Below are positions 15,908 to 24,435 of a DNA stretch of 64,000 nt, one piece after another. The stretch's first letter is position 1. Each line of letters begins with the position of its first letter. This stretch comes from Blautia massiliensis (ex Durand et al. 2017) (lineage in GTDB: Bacteria > Bacillota > Clostridia > Lachnospirales > Lachnospiraceae): the NCBI RefSeq assembly GCF_001487165.1, contig NZ_LN913006.1:1-64000 (forward strand). The letters run 5' to 3'. Below the pieces are notes generated by a model. The model was given only the letters and a program-made list of their open reading frames with translations. It was not told the DNA's origin and did not search any database. Position numbers and translations under genes: made by a program.

Positions 15908-16966
15908 ATGTATACGATTACTTTAGAGGTAAATCAAATTTGTAATTTACGATGCGACTATTGCTATCTTGGAGAGAAAACAAATCAGATAATGCCCGAA
16001 GAAATTGCCTGTAAAGGGCTAGAAATAGCTTTTCTAAATGTAGAAAAGCATAAGGATAAAAGATTGTGGGTTGATTTTGTAGGAGGAGAAGCGTTAATTA
16101 GTTTTGCACTTTTACAGAAATTGGTCGAATATATTGAAGAGGAGGCTGCGAAACGAACAATTGCGGTTTCTTATTCTATTACCACGAATGGTACAATTAT
16201 GAATAATGAAGTTTTGGAATGGTTAGTAAATAATAGAGTTCATTTAAAATTGAGCATAGATGGAACAATGGAAACTCATGACAGAAATCGCAAAACAAAA
16301 CATGGTATAGGAAGTTATAGGAATATAATGCAGAACATAAGTTACTTTAGAGAGTACGAAGAGAGAACAAAACAATATATTCAGGTCGCTCATGTAGTTA
16401 CTCAGAATAATTACTGGGAAGCTTTTAAGTCTGTTAAACATCTAGTAGAAGATTTACATTTTAGTATCGTAGATTCTTCTATAGATGTTACACATAGGTG
16501 GACTGTTGAGCAATTAGATAAATTGGGGCAGGAATGGGAAAATATTTTATGTTATTATATAAAGAAAAAAGAGAACGGACAAGCATTTTTGTGGGCACCA
16601 ATATTGGATTTAAAAAAATATGGAGAAGAATACGTGAATTCCGGATTCTGTGGAGTGGGGTTAATCCAAATATATGTGAAAACAGATGGTGGGATTTATG
16701 GATGTGCAGCTAATTTAGAGTCTAGTGGGTGTTTAGGAGATGTGGAGAAAGGTTTCTCCGTAAGAAAAATAAAAGAATATCGGGAATTAGCAAACCAAAG
16801 TAATGCTTGTTTAAAGTGTAATATACATGCCAAATGTCAGAGCTGTAAATGTATTATGAACAATCTATCATACAGTAATCAGATAAATGGATATAATCCA
16901 GATATGTGCTATTTTGAAAAGAAAAAAATAACTTTATGGAATAAGTATGATAAAAAAATAGGATAA
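15908..16966 (+). CDS. Radical SAM/SPASM peptide maturase A
   Basis: A 352-residue enzyme starting at ATG 15908 behind TTTGGAGG. The SAM-binding cluster motif is CNLRCDYC (CX3CX2C, about 12-19), followed by VGGEAL (SAM-binding). The C-terminal SPASM region has FCGVG, GCAANLESSGCLGD, and a Cys-rich end ACLKCNIHAKCQSCKC plus a final MCYFE. SPASM enzymes of this size install crosslinks in peptides. No separate N-terminal PqqD-like recognition domain is visible. It is closely related to the enzyme at 24436 (both start MYT and share CYLGEK). Precursor 1 is the likely substrate. Confidence 0.9.
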   Translation: MYTITLEVNQICNLRCDYCYLGEKTNQIMPEEIACKGLEIAFLNVEKHKDKRLWVDFVGGEALISFALLQKLVEYIEEEAAKRTIAVSYSITTNGTIMNNEVLEWLVNNRVHLKLSIDGTMETHDRNRKTKHGIGSYRNIMQNISYFREYEERTKQYIQVAHVVTQNNYWEAFKSVKHLVEDLHFSIVDSSIDVTHRWTVEQLDKLGQEWENILCYYIKKKENGQAFLWAPILDLKKYGEEYVNSGFCGVGLIQIYVKTDGGIYGCAANLESSGCLGDVEKGFSVRKIKEYRELANQSNACLKCNIHAKCQSCKCIMNNLSYSNQINGYNPDMCYFEKKKITLWNKYDKKIG

Positions 16967-17072
16967 AATAAACTTGATAAATTAGTAAAAATGCGTTATT
17001 TTTATTATGAGACATCATAAATACTTGATATGTTGGTATTTGATTAAAATGATAGTAAAAGTGGTGATGAAA

Positions 17073-17435
17073 ATGAACATAATTAGGAAGAAACGTAAGG
17101 AATTAGGAATTTCTCAAAGCGAATTAAGCGAAAAATTGGGAACCAGTCAGCAAACAATCAGTAGGATTGAGAAGGCGGGGATTGAAAACATACCTTGTAA
17201 TCTTTTGATAAAATTGGCAGATATATTCCATGTTCCTATTGACATTCTTATTTATGAAGAACAGAATAATTTGTTTAGTTCACAGGGAGAAGAATTGTGG
17301 GAAATATATAAGCAACTCGATGAGGCAAATAAGACCACTTTGCTAACGCTTGGCAGAAGATTAAGTGAAGCACAAGTAGAAAATATGTTTAAAAGACAAA
17401 TGGGTGATGAAAGTGATAAAAATAGCGATATGTGA
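17073..17435 (+). CDS. XRE-family regulator with kinase operon
   Basis: A 120-residue protein. ATG 17073 (MNIIRKKRKELGISQSELSE) is chosen over longer in-frame starts because the HTH begins directly there. The HTH covers KLGTSQQTISRIEKAG. The C-terminal part has LWEIYKQLDEANKTTLLTLG, like the XRE protein at 31529, so the two are homologous. The 3' end overlaps the LytTR gene by 29 bp, so it is co-transcribed with the two-component genes and probably tunes this cluster. Confidence 0.85.
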   Translation: MNIIRKKRKELGISQSELSEKLGTSQQTISRIEKAGIENIPCNLLIKLADIFHVPIDILIYEEQNNLFSSQGEELWEIYKQLDEANKTTLLTLGRRLSEAQVENMFKRQMGDESDKNSDM

Positions 17436-18123
17436 TGACGAAAAATGTTTTATAGATACAATAGAAAAAATGTTAAAAGTTTATGAAAAGAAAAATGAGC
17501 AGGATTTTATAATAAAAAAATATACTAAGCCATTGCAGTTAATGGAATCTTTAAAAGAAGAATTCCAGATTTTCTTTTTAGATATAGAAATGCCAGCTAT
17601 GGATGGTATGGAATTAGTGGATATTATAAGAAAGCATGATGAAAAGTCAATTGTTCTTTTTGTGTCTTCGCATAATGAATTCCTGGGAGCTGGTTATAAG
17701 TATGACGTGCAAAATTTTATTACGAAGCCGATTACACAAGTCCAAATAAATTGTGAAATGAACCGGGCACTACGAAAACTGAATACATATGAACAGAGAT
17801 ATATTGCAGTAAAAAATGAAAAAGGTTATTTTAAACTATTTCTTTCAGATATCGAATATATTGAAACAATAAATCGGAAAGTACTGTTTCATTTAAGAAG
17901 TGGAAAGAAAGAAGCAGGATATTTTAAGATGAAAGATTTGGAAGAACGATTAGAACAGTTCTTCTTTGTTCGTTGCCATAACGGAATTATTGTCAATGTA
18001 GATTGCATAGAATCATTACATGATCTCACTGTAACACTTTATTCTGGAAACAAAATATATATTACACGTTCCAGAAAACAGAACCTTATGAAGAAAATGG
18101 CGGAACGGGGAGGAGCTGTTTAA
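17407..18123 (+). CDS. LytTR-family response regulator 2
   Basis: A 238-residue regulator. The receiver shows IAICDD, the Asp in IFFLDIEMPAMDG (about 58) and the Lys in FITKPI. The LytTR domain shows LSDIEYIETINRKVLFHL, EERLEQFFFVRCHNGIIVNV and IESL. ATG 17407 lies within the upstream XRE gene; GTG 17404 and 17413 are alternatives. It is directly followed by its histidine kinase, so this is a complete two-component pair. It is paralogous to the regulator at 14845. Confidence 0.92.
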   Translation: MKVIKIAICDDEKCFIDTIEKMLKVYEKKNEQDFIIKKYTKPLQLMESLKEEFQIFFLDIEMPAMDGMELVDIIRKHDEKSIVLFVSSHNEFLGAGYKYDVQNFITKPITQVQINCEMNRALRKLNTYEQRYIAVKNEKGYFKLFLSDIEYIETINRKVLFHLRSGKKEAGYFKMKDLEERLEQFFFVRCHNGIIVNVDCIESLHDLTVTLYSGNKIYITRSRKQNLMKKMAERGGAV

Positions 18124-18124
18124 G

Positions 18125-19465
18125 GTGCACGGACAAGTTATATTAAAAAACATATTTTCTGTACTCAATATTTTATTAATATTATATCTCATGCTCGGTG
18201 AAAGAAAAAGTAGAAGGTATAATGCTGTAAGGAGTAAGTATTCGTTAATTTTTTGCGTTGTGAGTTTAGTGCTTTTTAGAATGATGGCGAATGGAGCAGA
18301 ACTACATATTGTATATAATTATGTAAGCATTATCATTATAGTTATGATTATAGGACATTTTCTATTCCAGTATAGTATAAAATATTGTTTATTACTTGGG
18401 AGCGTTTTCTTATCAGTTATACTTTTAGGTCAACTGATTAGTTGCATTTTTTTCTATAGATATAGCAGTGATGGAATATTAGCAGATCTGTCTGAAAAAT
18501 ATCAAATCCATATGATTTTGATTGCTGAAATAGTAATTATTATTGGGAATTTAGTAATAAAAAAGATTGTAAATAAAATCCCATTATTACTTTCTGGACT
18601 GAACGTTGTTACAATTATTATTCCGTTGTTTATCAATATAGTAGTAATGGCAATATGTGCGGATCAGTTATATAACGACAAAAGGATGATTGTTGACAAT
18701 GTATGGTCAATAATAACTATTATAGCTGTGTGTATTGTGGTGTTTATGGGGACTGTTTGTAATATTGTTGTTCTTGAAAATTATTTGAATGTTAAAAAGA
18801 TTGAGAATGAAAAGAACTTGCAGATTAGCGAGATGAGCTTACAATACGATTATTATATGAAACAATCCAATGATATGGAAAACATTAGAAAGATTTCTCA
18901 TGATATTAAAAATCATTTGGAGGCATTAAGAGGGAATGTGGATTATCAACAGAAGCAAGAATACATAGATGGAATTGAAAGTAAGTTGGACATTTATCAA
19001 AGCTATTATAAAACAGGTAATGCATTTCTTGATAACCTATTACATGCAAAAAGACTGGAAGCTCTTGAAAAAAAGATTGAGTTTAAAGTATTTGCAGACT
19101 TTACACCATTTAAGCGAGTTAAAAATGAAGATCTATGTGTGATTGTCTCAAATACAATCGACAATGCACTACGAGAATGCCAACTCATGAAAGCGGATAA
19201 TCCGAAAATAGAATGTTTAGTACAGCTAAAGGCTAGAAAAATAAAAGGATTTCTATCTATTATATGTGAAAACAGTTTGAGAGAAAGCCAGGCAGAAGCT
19301 TTACGTGGAAATTTGGTAATGGAAACATCAAAGGAAGATAAAAAAAATCATGGATTTGGAGTGAAGAATATTAAGCGTGTTGTGAGAGAATATGGGGGAG
19401 AGGTATCATCTAATGTGGTGGATGATATGTTTTCAGTATCGATTCTTATTCCTATCGAAGTATAG
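18125..19465 (+). CDS. AgrC-like sensor histidine kinase
   Basis: A 446-residue membrane kinase starting at GTG 18125. About six hydrophobic spans fill residues 1-225, the topology of peptide-sensing AgrC/HPK10 kinases. The H box is ISHDIKNHLEALRG (His about 259), followed by NAFLDNLLHAK, the N box VIVSNTIDNALREC and the G box GFGVKNIKRVV of a GHKL ATPase. It is one base after the LytTR regulator. No agrB/agrD pair is seen nearby, so the signal may be a product of this island, a host peptide or a peptide supplied from elsewhere. Confidence 0.9.
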   Translation: MHGQVILKNIFSVLNILLILYLMLGERKSRRYNAVRSKYSLIFCVVSLVLFRMMANGAELHIVYNYVSIIIIVMIIGHFLFQYSIKYCLLLGSVFLSVILLGQLISCIFFYRYSSDGILADLSEKYQIHMILIAEIVIIIGNLVIKKIVNKIPLLLSGLNVVTIIIPLFINIVVMAICADQLYNDKRMIVDNVWSIITIIAVCIVVFMGTVCNIVVLENYLNVKKIENEKNLQISEMSLQYDYYMKQSNDMENIRKISHDIKNHLEALRGNVDYQQKQEYIDGIESKLDIYQSYYKTGNAFLDNLLHAKRLEALEKKIEFKVFADFTPFKRVKNEDLCVIVSNTIDNALRECQLMKADNPKIECLVQLKARKIKGFLSIICENSLRESQAEALRGNLVMETSKEDKKNHGFGVKNIKRVVREYGGEVSSNVVDDMFSVSILIPIEV

Positions 19466-19470
19466 AATAA

Positions 19471-19506
19471 TAAGTGGTATTTACGAAAGTAAGTATCACT
19501 TTTTTA
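19471..19506 (+). terminator. Terminator after kinase operon
   Basis: AGTGGTA and TATCACT form a stem around TTTACGAAAGTAAG, followed by TTTTTT. One G-T pair is present. It starts five bases after the kinase stop. Confidence 0.7.
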
Positions 19507-19530
19507 TATCCAAATACGGTAAAAAAAACG

Positions 19531-19564
19531 CAATTTAGTCAAATATTGTTTTCTTTTTTATATT
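19531..19564 (+). promoter_or_regulatory. Promoter of phospholipase-like gene with shared motif
   Basis: CAATTTAGTCAA (19531-19542) follows an A-run and matches the motif before both CX6CLxDC precursors and metK. If TAGTCA acts as the -35, TATATT (19559-19564) lies 17 bp downstream as a good -10. The gene begins 29-35 bp later. Confidence 0.5.
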
Positions 19565-19592
19565 AAGATGTAAGATAAAGAAAAAAGAAGGC

Positions 19593-20444
19593 ATGGGTAT
19601 GCGAAAAAAAATGAAACTATTTATTGCCATGGTATCAGTGGGGGCTTTATTGGGAACGATGCCAGTTATGGCAGCGGAACAGCCAGAACTTCCAACAAAA
19701 GTGCAGGATATTGCGAATGGTTCTGATGAACTTTACGGGGAAGGAGTTCCGATTGAGCATGGTACAAATCCAGATGAAAGATTTTCGTCTGGTGGTGTAG
19801 ATCATACACATCAGTATATTGTTGCAAACACACTTAAAATTCTGAGCAATGATAAGGGAAATAGTGCATTCAATGGTGAGCTTAACTCATCTATTCTTAT
19901 GGAGGCAACCGACTGGCCGGATAAACTTGGAAATGAAACAGATGCAGGAACTTTTGCAGGACACTTTTATGATCCTGATACTGGAAAAAACTGGCTTGGT
20001 CAAAAATCTCCGACAGCTAGGACAAGAGCAGAGTCATATTTTCAGGCAGCAGTCAATGCGTATCGTGCAGGGGATGTACAATTGGCTATGTCAAACTTAG
20101 GAAAAGGCACCCATTATGTATCGGACTTAAACGAACCGCATCATGCATCGAACTTGACAGCAGTAAACAGCAATCATTCCGCTTTTGAAAAATATGTTGA
20201 TAAAAACCGTAAATCTTACACAATAGCAGGAAATTCGTTTGGTTCCTCCGTATATACAACTGCATTAAATACATCAACAGGAGATTTGATGTATTCAGCA
20301 GCAAAATATGCGAAAGGGCTTGCGGCGGAGGCTCAAAAGGAAAGTTCCTATGATAGTGCAGGTAGAAAATCTGTACAGCATGCTATACAGACGGTAACTC
20401 AATATATGTATAAATTTGGTAAGGAAGTTGGAATTTATAAATAA
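19593..20444 (+). CDS. Secreted zinc-dependent phospholipase C-like protein
   Basis: A 283-residue protein. Its N terminus has MRKKMK, a hydrophobic stretch and the cleavage-like site PVMAAEQ (about 30), a clear signal peptide. The mature part shows the metal-ligand pattern of the bacterial PLC family: VDHTHQYIV, ATDWPD, GHFYDPDTG, GKGTHYVSDLNEPHHASN and NHSAFEKYV. The N-terminal Trp ligand typical of classic PLCs is not evident after the predicted cleavage site, so activity is uncertain. There is no C-terminal C2-like domain, unlike C. perfringens alpha toxin. It may be lytic or membrane-active. Its promoter motif links it to the peptide island. Confidence 0.78.
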   Translation: MGMRKKMKLFIAMVSVGALLGTMPVMAAEQPELPTKVQDIANGSDELYGEGVPIEHGTNPDERFSSGGVDHTHQYIVANTLKILSNDKGNSAFNGELNSSILMEATDWPDKLGNETDAGTFAGHFYDPDTGKNWLGQKSPTARTRAESYFQAAVNAYRAGDVQLAMSNLGKGTHYVSDLNEPHHASNLTAVNSNHSAFEKYVDKNRKSYTIAGNSFGSSVYTTALNTSTGDLMYSAAKYAKGLAAEAQKESSYDSAGRKSVQHAIQTVTQYMYKFGKEVGIYK

Positions 20445-20448
20445 TGTT

Positions 20449-20491
20449 AAAAAGATCTTGGTATTGAGAAATCAAATGCCAGGATCTTTTT
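20449..20491 (+). terminator. Terminator after phospholipase-like gene
   Basis: AAAAAGATCTTGG pairs with CCAGGATCTTTTT around a short loop, four bases past the stop codon. The symmetric A and T runs suggest it works in both directions. Confidence 0.85.
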
Positions 20492-20590
20492 AGAGTAAGC
20501 ACTGAAATATATAAAATAAGCAAATTATATGGATAAATGCGAAAAGTTGGTTACAATTATTTTTAAAATACAAGCAAAGGAGAAATATTA

Positions 20591-21754
20591 ATGTTTAGTT
20601 TTACGCTTTATATAACGACAGATTGTAACTTAAAATGCCAATATTGCTATGAGGACTATCATAACCACTATCAGTTGAATGAAAAAACACTTGTGGATTC
20701 TTTGGAGTTTATTATGAATTATGGGGATAGAGGGAAAGTTTTGATTGATTTTTTAGGCGGTGAGCCTTTGCTGAAGAAAAACTTAATTTACCAAGCAGTA
20801 TCCTATATCAAAAATAATTATCCGGAAAGGGAAGTAAAGTATTATATTACTACCAATTGTTCCCTAATGGATGATCAGTTCATTGCATTTATGAAAGAAT
20901 ATCATTTTACAGTACGCCTCAGCTTTGATGGGAATAAAGAAACCCATGATTTAAACAGAATTGCAAAAGATGGAGTTTCTTGCTATGGCAAAATTTTTGA
21001 GAATATCATGAAGGTAAAGGATAGTGGATTGAATTTTTCTGTAAGAATGACAGTCACAGAAAATACCATTCCGTTTATGTTCGAAAATATCCGTTACTTG
21101 CATGAGCATAATCTGGATAACATCTGTATGATTATGGATGTATATTTAAAAATATCTGATGAGCTGAAGGTAAAATTTGAAAAGCAGGTGGGACAAATTT
21201 TGCAGTACTATTTGAATGAGGCTGCAGCGGGCAGAGTTTTTACCATTGATCAATTTGATGGAAAAATGTTTAATATGCTGTGTGATTTTGGGAACTGCTT
21301 TGGCATGTGCGATGCTGGAATTGGAAACTTTAAGGTATTTCCGAATGGTCAGATATACCCATGCGGATTTCTTACAAGTAATGAAAAATATTGTATAGGA
21401 AATATCAAGGAAGGTATCGACATAAGAAGGGCAAAATTAATAGCAATATCTAATTTTGATAAAAACGATCCGAAATGTAAGGGATGCACAATCCGAGATT
21501 TTTGTCATGGTATGAAATGTGGGTATATGAATTTTGTCAATACAGGGAAGATTAATGTACCATCGGATGCAGAGTGCATCTTTGAACATATCTTTTATAA
21601 GGCAATGGTACAAATTCTTGAATATTATTTACAGCAGCCGATTGAAATAGTTAGAGAAAAATTAGGCATGTATATAGACTATATCCAGAAGGAAAATTTA
21701 AAATTCAGTGAGTTTGGTGAGAAGATTGCCCAGAGGTTAAGCAATGAAAAGTAA
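20591..21754 (+). CDS. Radical SAM/SPASM enzyme B
   Basis: A 387-residue enzyme behind AAAGGAG. The cluster motif is CNLKCQYC (about 12-19), followed by FLGGEPL. The C-terminal half has CFGMCDAGIG, PCGFLTSNEKYCIG, then CKGCTIRDFCHGMKCG and AECIFE, a SPASM-type auxiliary cluster region. The C terminus extends about 40 residues as a helix. It opens an operon with an ABC exporter, a subtilisin-like protease and two more radical SAM genes. No precursor lies immediately upstream, so its substrate may be one of the two CX6CLxDC peptides. Its 3' end overlaps the ABC gene by 11 bp. Confidence 0.9.
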   Translation: MFSFTLYITTDCNLKCQYCYEDYHNHYQLNEKTLVDSLEFIMNYGDRGKVLIDFLGGEPLLKKNLIYQAVSYIKNNYPEREVKYYITTNCSLMDDQFIAFMKEYHFTVRLSFDGNKETHDLNRIAKDGVSCYGKIFENIMKVKDSGLNFSVRMTVTENTIPFMFENIRYLHEHNLDNICMIMDVYLKISDELKVKFEKQVGQILQYYLNEAAAGRVFTIDQFDGKMFNMLCDFGNCFGMCDAGIGNFKVFPNGQIYPCGFLTSNEKYCIGNIKEGIDIRRAKLIAISNFDKNDPKCKGCTIRDFCHGMKCGYMNFVNTGKINVPSDAECIFEHIFYKAMVQILEYYLQQPIEIVREKLGMYIDYIQKENLKFSEFGEKIAQRLSNEK

Positions 21755-23426
21755 AAAAAAACGCCCATATCTTGGATTTTTAAAAGAGTATGCTTTTAAG
21801 AAAAAGCTACTACCTTATTACATTTTAACGATAGCGATAATTGTGTTAACAGCTGGGGTTTCTTTGGTGCGTCCAGAGCTGCAGGGAAAAGTGATAGATG
21901 ATTTGGGAAATCCGCATGGTACCAGTTTATCTGCATTTATGCTTCTTCTGGCGGTGTTCCTGGGAATGTTACTTCTAAACTACCTTATGAATTATGTACA
22001 GCGTTATGTTGTGGCTGTCATATCGGAAGAGATAGCAGCAGATATGCGACAAAAGGTAGAAGATAAATTATCAACAGTAAGCGTAAATTTTTTTGAGAAG
22101 ATAAAGCTAAGTGACATTTTGCTAAAAGTGGATAAAGATGTTTCAGCAGTGAAACAATGTGGAATCACAAGCATTATTACACTGATTTCTAACATTGTTA
22201 TCCTGGTAGTGGTTCCTCCGTATATGTTTTCTATCCATAAGGGAATTGCCGTATCTAATATTATCTTACTTGTCATCGTTCCTTTTATCAGCAGAATTCT
22301 AGGAAAATTGATACAGGAAACCAGTAGTCAAGTTCTGGAAGGATACAATAGTATCACCAGTGTGCTGACAAATACCTATGATAATTGGTTTATTACAAGA
22401 CTCTTTCAATGTGGGCAATATGTGCATGATAGGTACTTTGAGAAAAACCAGAAATATAAAAAAGAGACGAATCGCCAGAATTTATTGTACATATTGAATA
22501 CATCTACGATACTTGTAATTCAGTTTATTGGAACAGTCATAATTTGGGTAGTAGGTGCACAAGAAGTATTTAAAGGGAATATGACCATAGGTACCATTAT
22601 GGCATTGATGAATTACCAGACAATTATTATGAATCCTATTATTGGAATTGCACAATTTGCTAACGAGTACCATACAGCCGTAGTTTCCTTAAAGGATATC
22701 AATGGTCTGCTTCAGTATCCGGATCAGAAACAAGGAGACAGAAAGAAAATAACAACAGTTAACAACATTTCCTTAGAAGCGATGAGTTTTTCTTATCCAG
22801 AGTCAAATAAGAAGGTATTTGACCGCCTCAATTTGAATTTTGAAAAAGGCACTCTTTACGGTGTTCATGGGAAAAGTGGACAGGGTAAAAGCACTTTGTT
22901 CAAAATTATAACAGGTGTGTATCAGCCGACAGAGGGAAAAGTAGTTGTAAATAACACAGATTTACAGGAATTAGATATTAACAGCTATTGGGAAAATACA
23001 GGATATGTTATGCAGCGTACACAGTTCTTCAATGATACAGTAAGACGGAACATGGGATTACTACATACTGTTTCGGAGGAAGAAATGGATATGGTGGCAA
23101 AGTGCTTGGATTTGTATGATGAAATGCATACTTTAGAAATGGTATGGGATACCGAGATAAAGATAGATCCATGCAATTTCTCAGAGGGACAAATGCGACG
23201 TTTGGATATTATGAGGAATATTTTGAAAAATTCACAAATTCTGATTTTTGACGAAGCGACAGCAAATATTGATGAAAAGCGAAGAGGGCGTTTTTATCAA
23301 TTATTGCATGAATTATCAAGGGAGAAAATTATTATTTTTTCTACGCATAATCTGGAAGAATTGCGAGAAGCGGATATTATCGTGGATTTGGAAAAGATGC
23401 ATATAAGGCAGGTGAGTGAAAAGTGA
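21744..23426 (+). CDS. ABC exporter A (TM-ATPase fusion)
   Basis: A 560-residue half-transporter. About six membrane spans lie in residues 20-300. The ATPase has Walker A GKSGQGKSTL, a Q loop near YVMQRTQ, the variant signature FSEGQMRR in place of LSGGQ, Walker B ILIFDEATANID and the switch STHNLEEL. There is no N-terminal C39 peptidase domain, so the leader must be removed by another protease, probably the subtilisin-like protein that starts within this gene's stop codon (GTGA overlap). It is the likely export route for precursor 1 and 2 products. Confidence 0.9.
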   Translation: MKSKKKRPYLGFLKEYAFKKKLLPYYILTIAIIVLTAGVSLVRPELQGKVIDDLGNPHGTSLSAFMLLLAVFLGMLLLNYLMNYVQRYVVAVISEEIAADMRQKVEDKLSTVSVNFFEKIKLSDILLKVDKDVSAVKQCGITSIITLISNIVILVVVPPYMFSIHKGIAVSNIILLVIVPFISRILGKLIQETSSQVLEGYNSITSVLTNTYDNWFITRLFQCGQYVHDRYFEKNQKYKKETNRQNLLYILNTSTILVIQFIGTVIIWVVGAQEVFKGNMTIGTIMALMNYQTIIMNPIIGIAQFANEYHTAVVSLKDINGLLQYPDQKQGDRKKITTVNNISLEAMSFSYPESNKKVFDRLNLNFEKGTLYGVHGKSGQGKSTLFKIITGVYQPTEGKVVVNNTDLQELDINSYWENTGYVMQRTQFFNDTVRRNMGLLHTVSEEEMDMVAKCLDLYDEMHTLEMVWDTEIKIDPCNFSEGQMRRLDIMRNILKNSQILIFDEATANIDEKRRGRFYQLLHELSREKIIIFSTHNLEELREADIIVDLEKMHIRQVSEK

Positions 23427-24424
23427 GGATAGGTGTGTTGGATTCCAATGGATCTTTTGATAATCCTTTTTTTCTGGATAAGAAAATTGTAAAAATAGAC
23501 TGCAAGTGGAATGGTCAGGAATACAGTAAAGATACCTTTGGATTTACCCATGCGGAATATGTCTGTTCTTTTATTTTAAAGGAAAACCCGGAAGCGGAAA
23601 TTGTTCTGGTACCCATTGTGAGGAAGAACAAAAAGAGTACGGTTCTGGATATGATAGAAGGTATTGAATTACTGATAGAGGAACAGGTAGATATAATTAA
23701 TATGAGTATGGGAGATGAGTACAAGTATCACAAAGAAATCGAGGAAGTGTGTAGGGCAGCTATAGAAAAGGGGATTTTGATTGTGGCTGCATATTCCAAT
23801 CAGAAAGCAGAAGCAACCTATCCAGCTTCATTCCCCTTTGTAATGGGAGTAAGATGCCTGGATATGGAAAAACCGGTACAAGTGCTTCAATATGATGAAA
23901 AGAAAAATGATGTAATTTTTTCTTGTGGGCTTTTCTTTTTATATCACTTAGGAATACCGGTTCTACATCCAGGAAATAGCCTTGCCTGTGCTGTGGTAAC
24001 AGGCTATTTGAGTAACTATGAGAAACAGTATCAACAGGCAATTTTACAGTTTACTCTCAACACTTTGAATCACTATTATCCATATCAAACATTGAAGCAG
24101 AAACAATGTTATTTTCTAACGAACCGTATAGAAGAACCTTTAGAGCAGCGTTTCATACGGGAAGTTACGAGAACAGAGAGATGTGATACTTTTGAAAGTG
24201 GAATGGAAAAATTGAGAAATAAAAAAACAGCAGAGCAGTATCCGGTGCTATTTATTGATCACAACAATTATCAGGAAATATGTGAGTATAAAGAGAGAAT
24301 CAGGATATATGCCATGGAACATCCGAAGACAGAAATTGTTTTGCGATATCCCTTATTTAATATGGTGGAAAGATTGGATTTCCAGAAGAAAACAAATAGA
24401 AATTTGAACCAATTTACAGTTTAG
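23423..24424 (+). CDS. Cytosolic subtilisin-like (S8) peptidase
   Basis: A compact 333-residue protein without a signal peptide or propeptide. The S8 triad can be traced: Asp in IGVLDSNGS (about 6), His in FTHAEYVCSF (about 39), the oxyanion Asn in AAYSNQKA with the following YPASFPFVMGV, and Ser in HPGNSLACAVVTG, a variant of GTSMA. Residues beyond ~215 are unlike subtilisin and may bind the leader. Sitting between an exporter lacking a peptidase and a radical SAM gene, it is the best candidate for leader removal. Start is GTG 23423, coupled to the ABC gene. Confidence 0.78.
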   Translation: MRIGVLDSNGSFDNPFFLDKKIVKIDCKWNGQEYSKDTFGFTHAEYVCSFILKENPEAEIVLVPIVRKNKKSTVLDMIEGIELLIEEQVDIINMSMGDEYKYHKEIEEVCRAAIEKGILIVAAYSNQKAEATYPASFPFVMGVRCLDMEKPVQVLQYDEKKNDVIFSCGLFFLYHLGIPVLHPGNSLACAVVTGYLSNYEKQYQQAILQFTLNTLNHYYPYQTLKQKQCYFLTNRIEEPLEQRFIREVTRTERCDTFESGMEKLRNKKTAEQYPVLFIDHNNYQEICEYKERIRIYAMEHPKTEIVLRYPLFNMVERLDFQKKTNRNLNQFTV

Positions 24425-24435
24425 GAGGCAGGAAA

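Noticed and set aside
19593-20444. Calling the secreted protein an alpha-toxin
   Set aside because: It lacks a C-terminal C2-like domain and the N-terminal Trp ligand is not evident; only PLC-like family similarity is supported.
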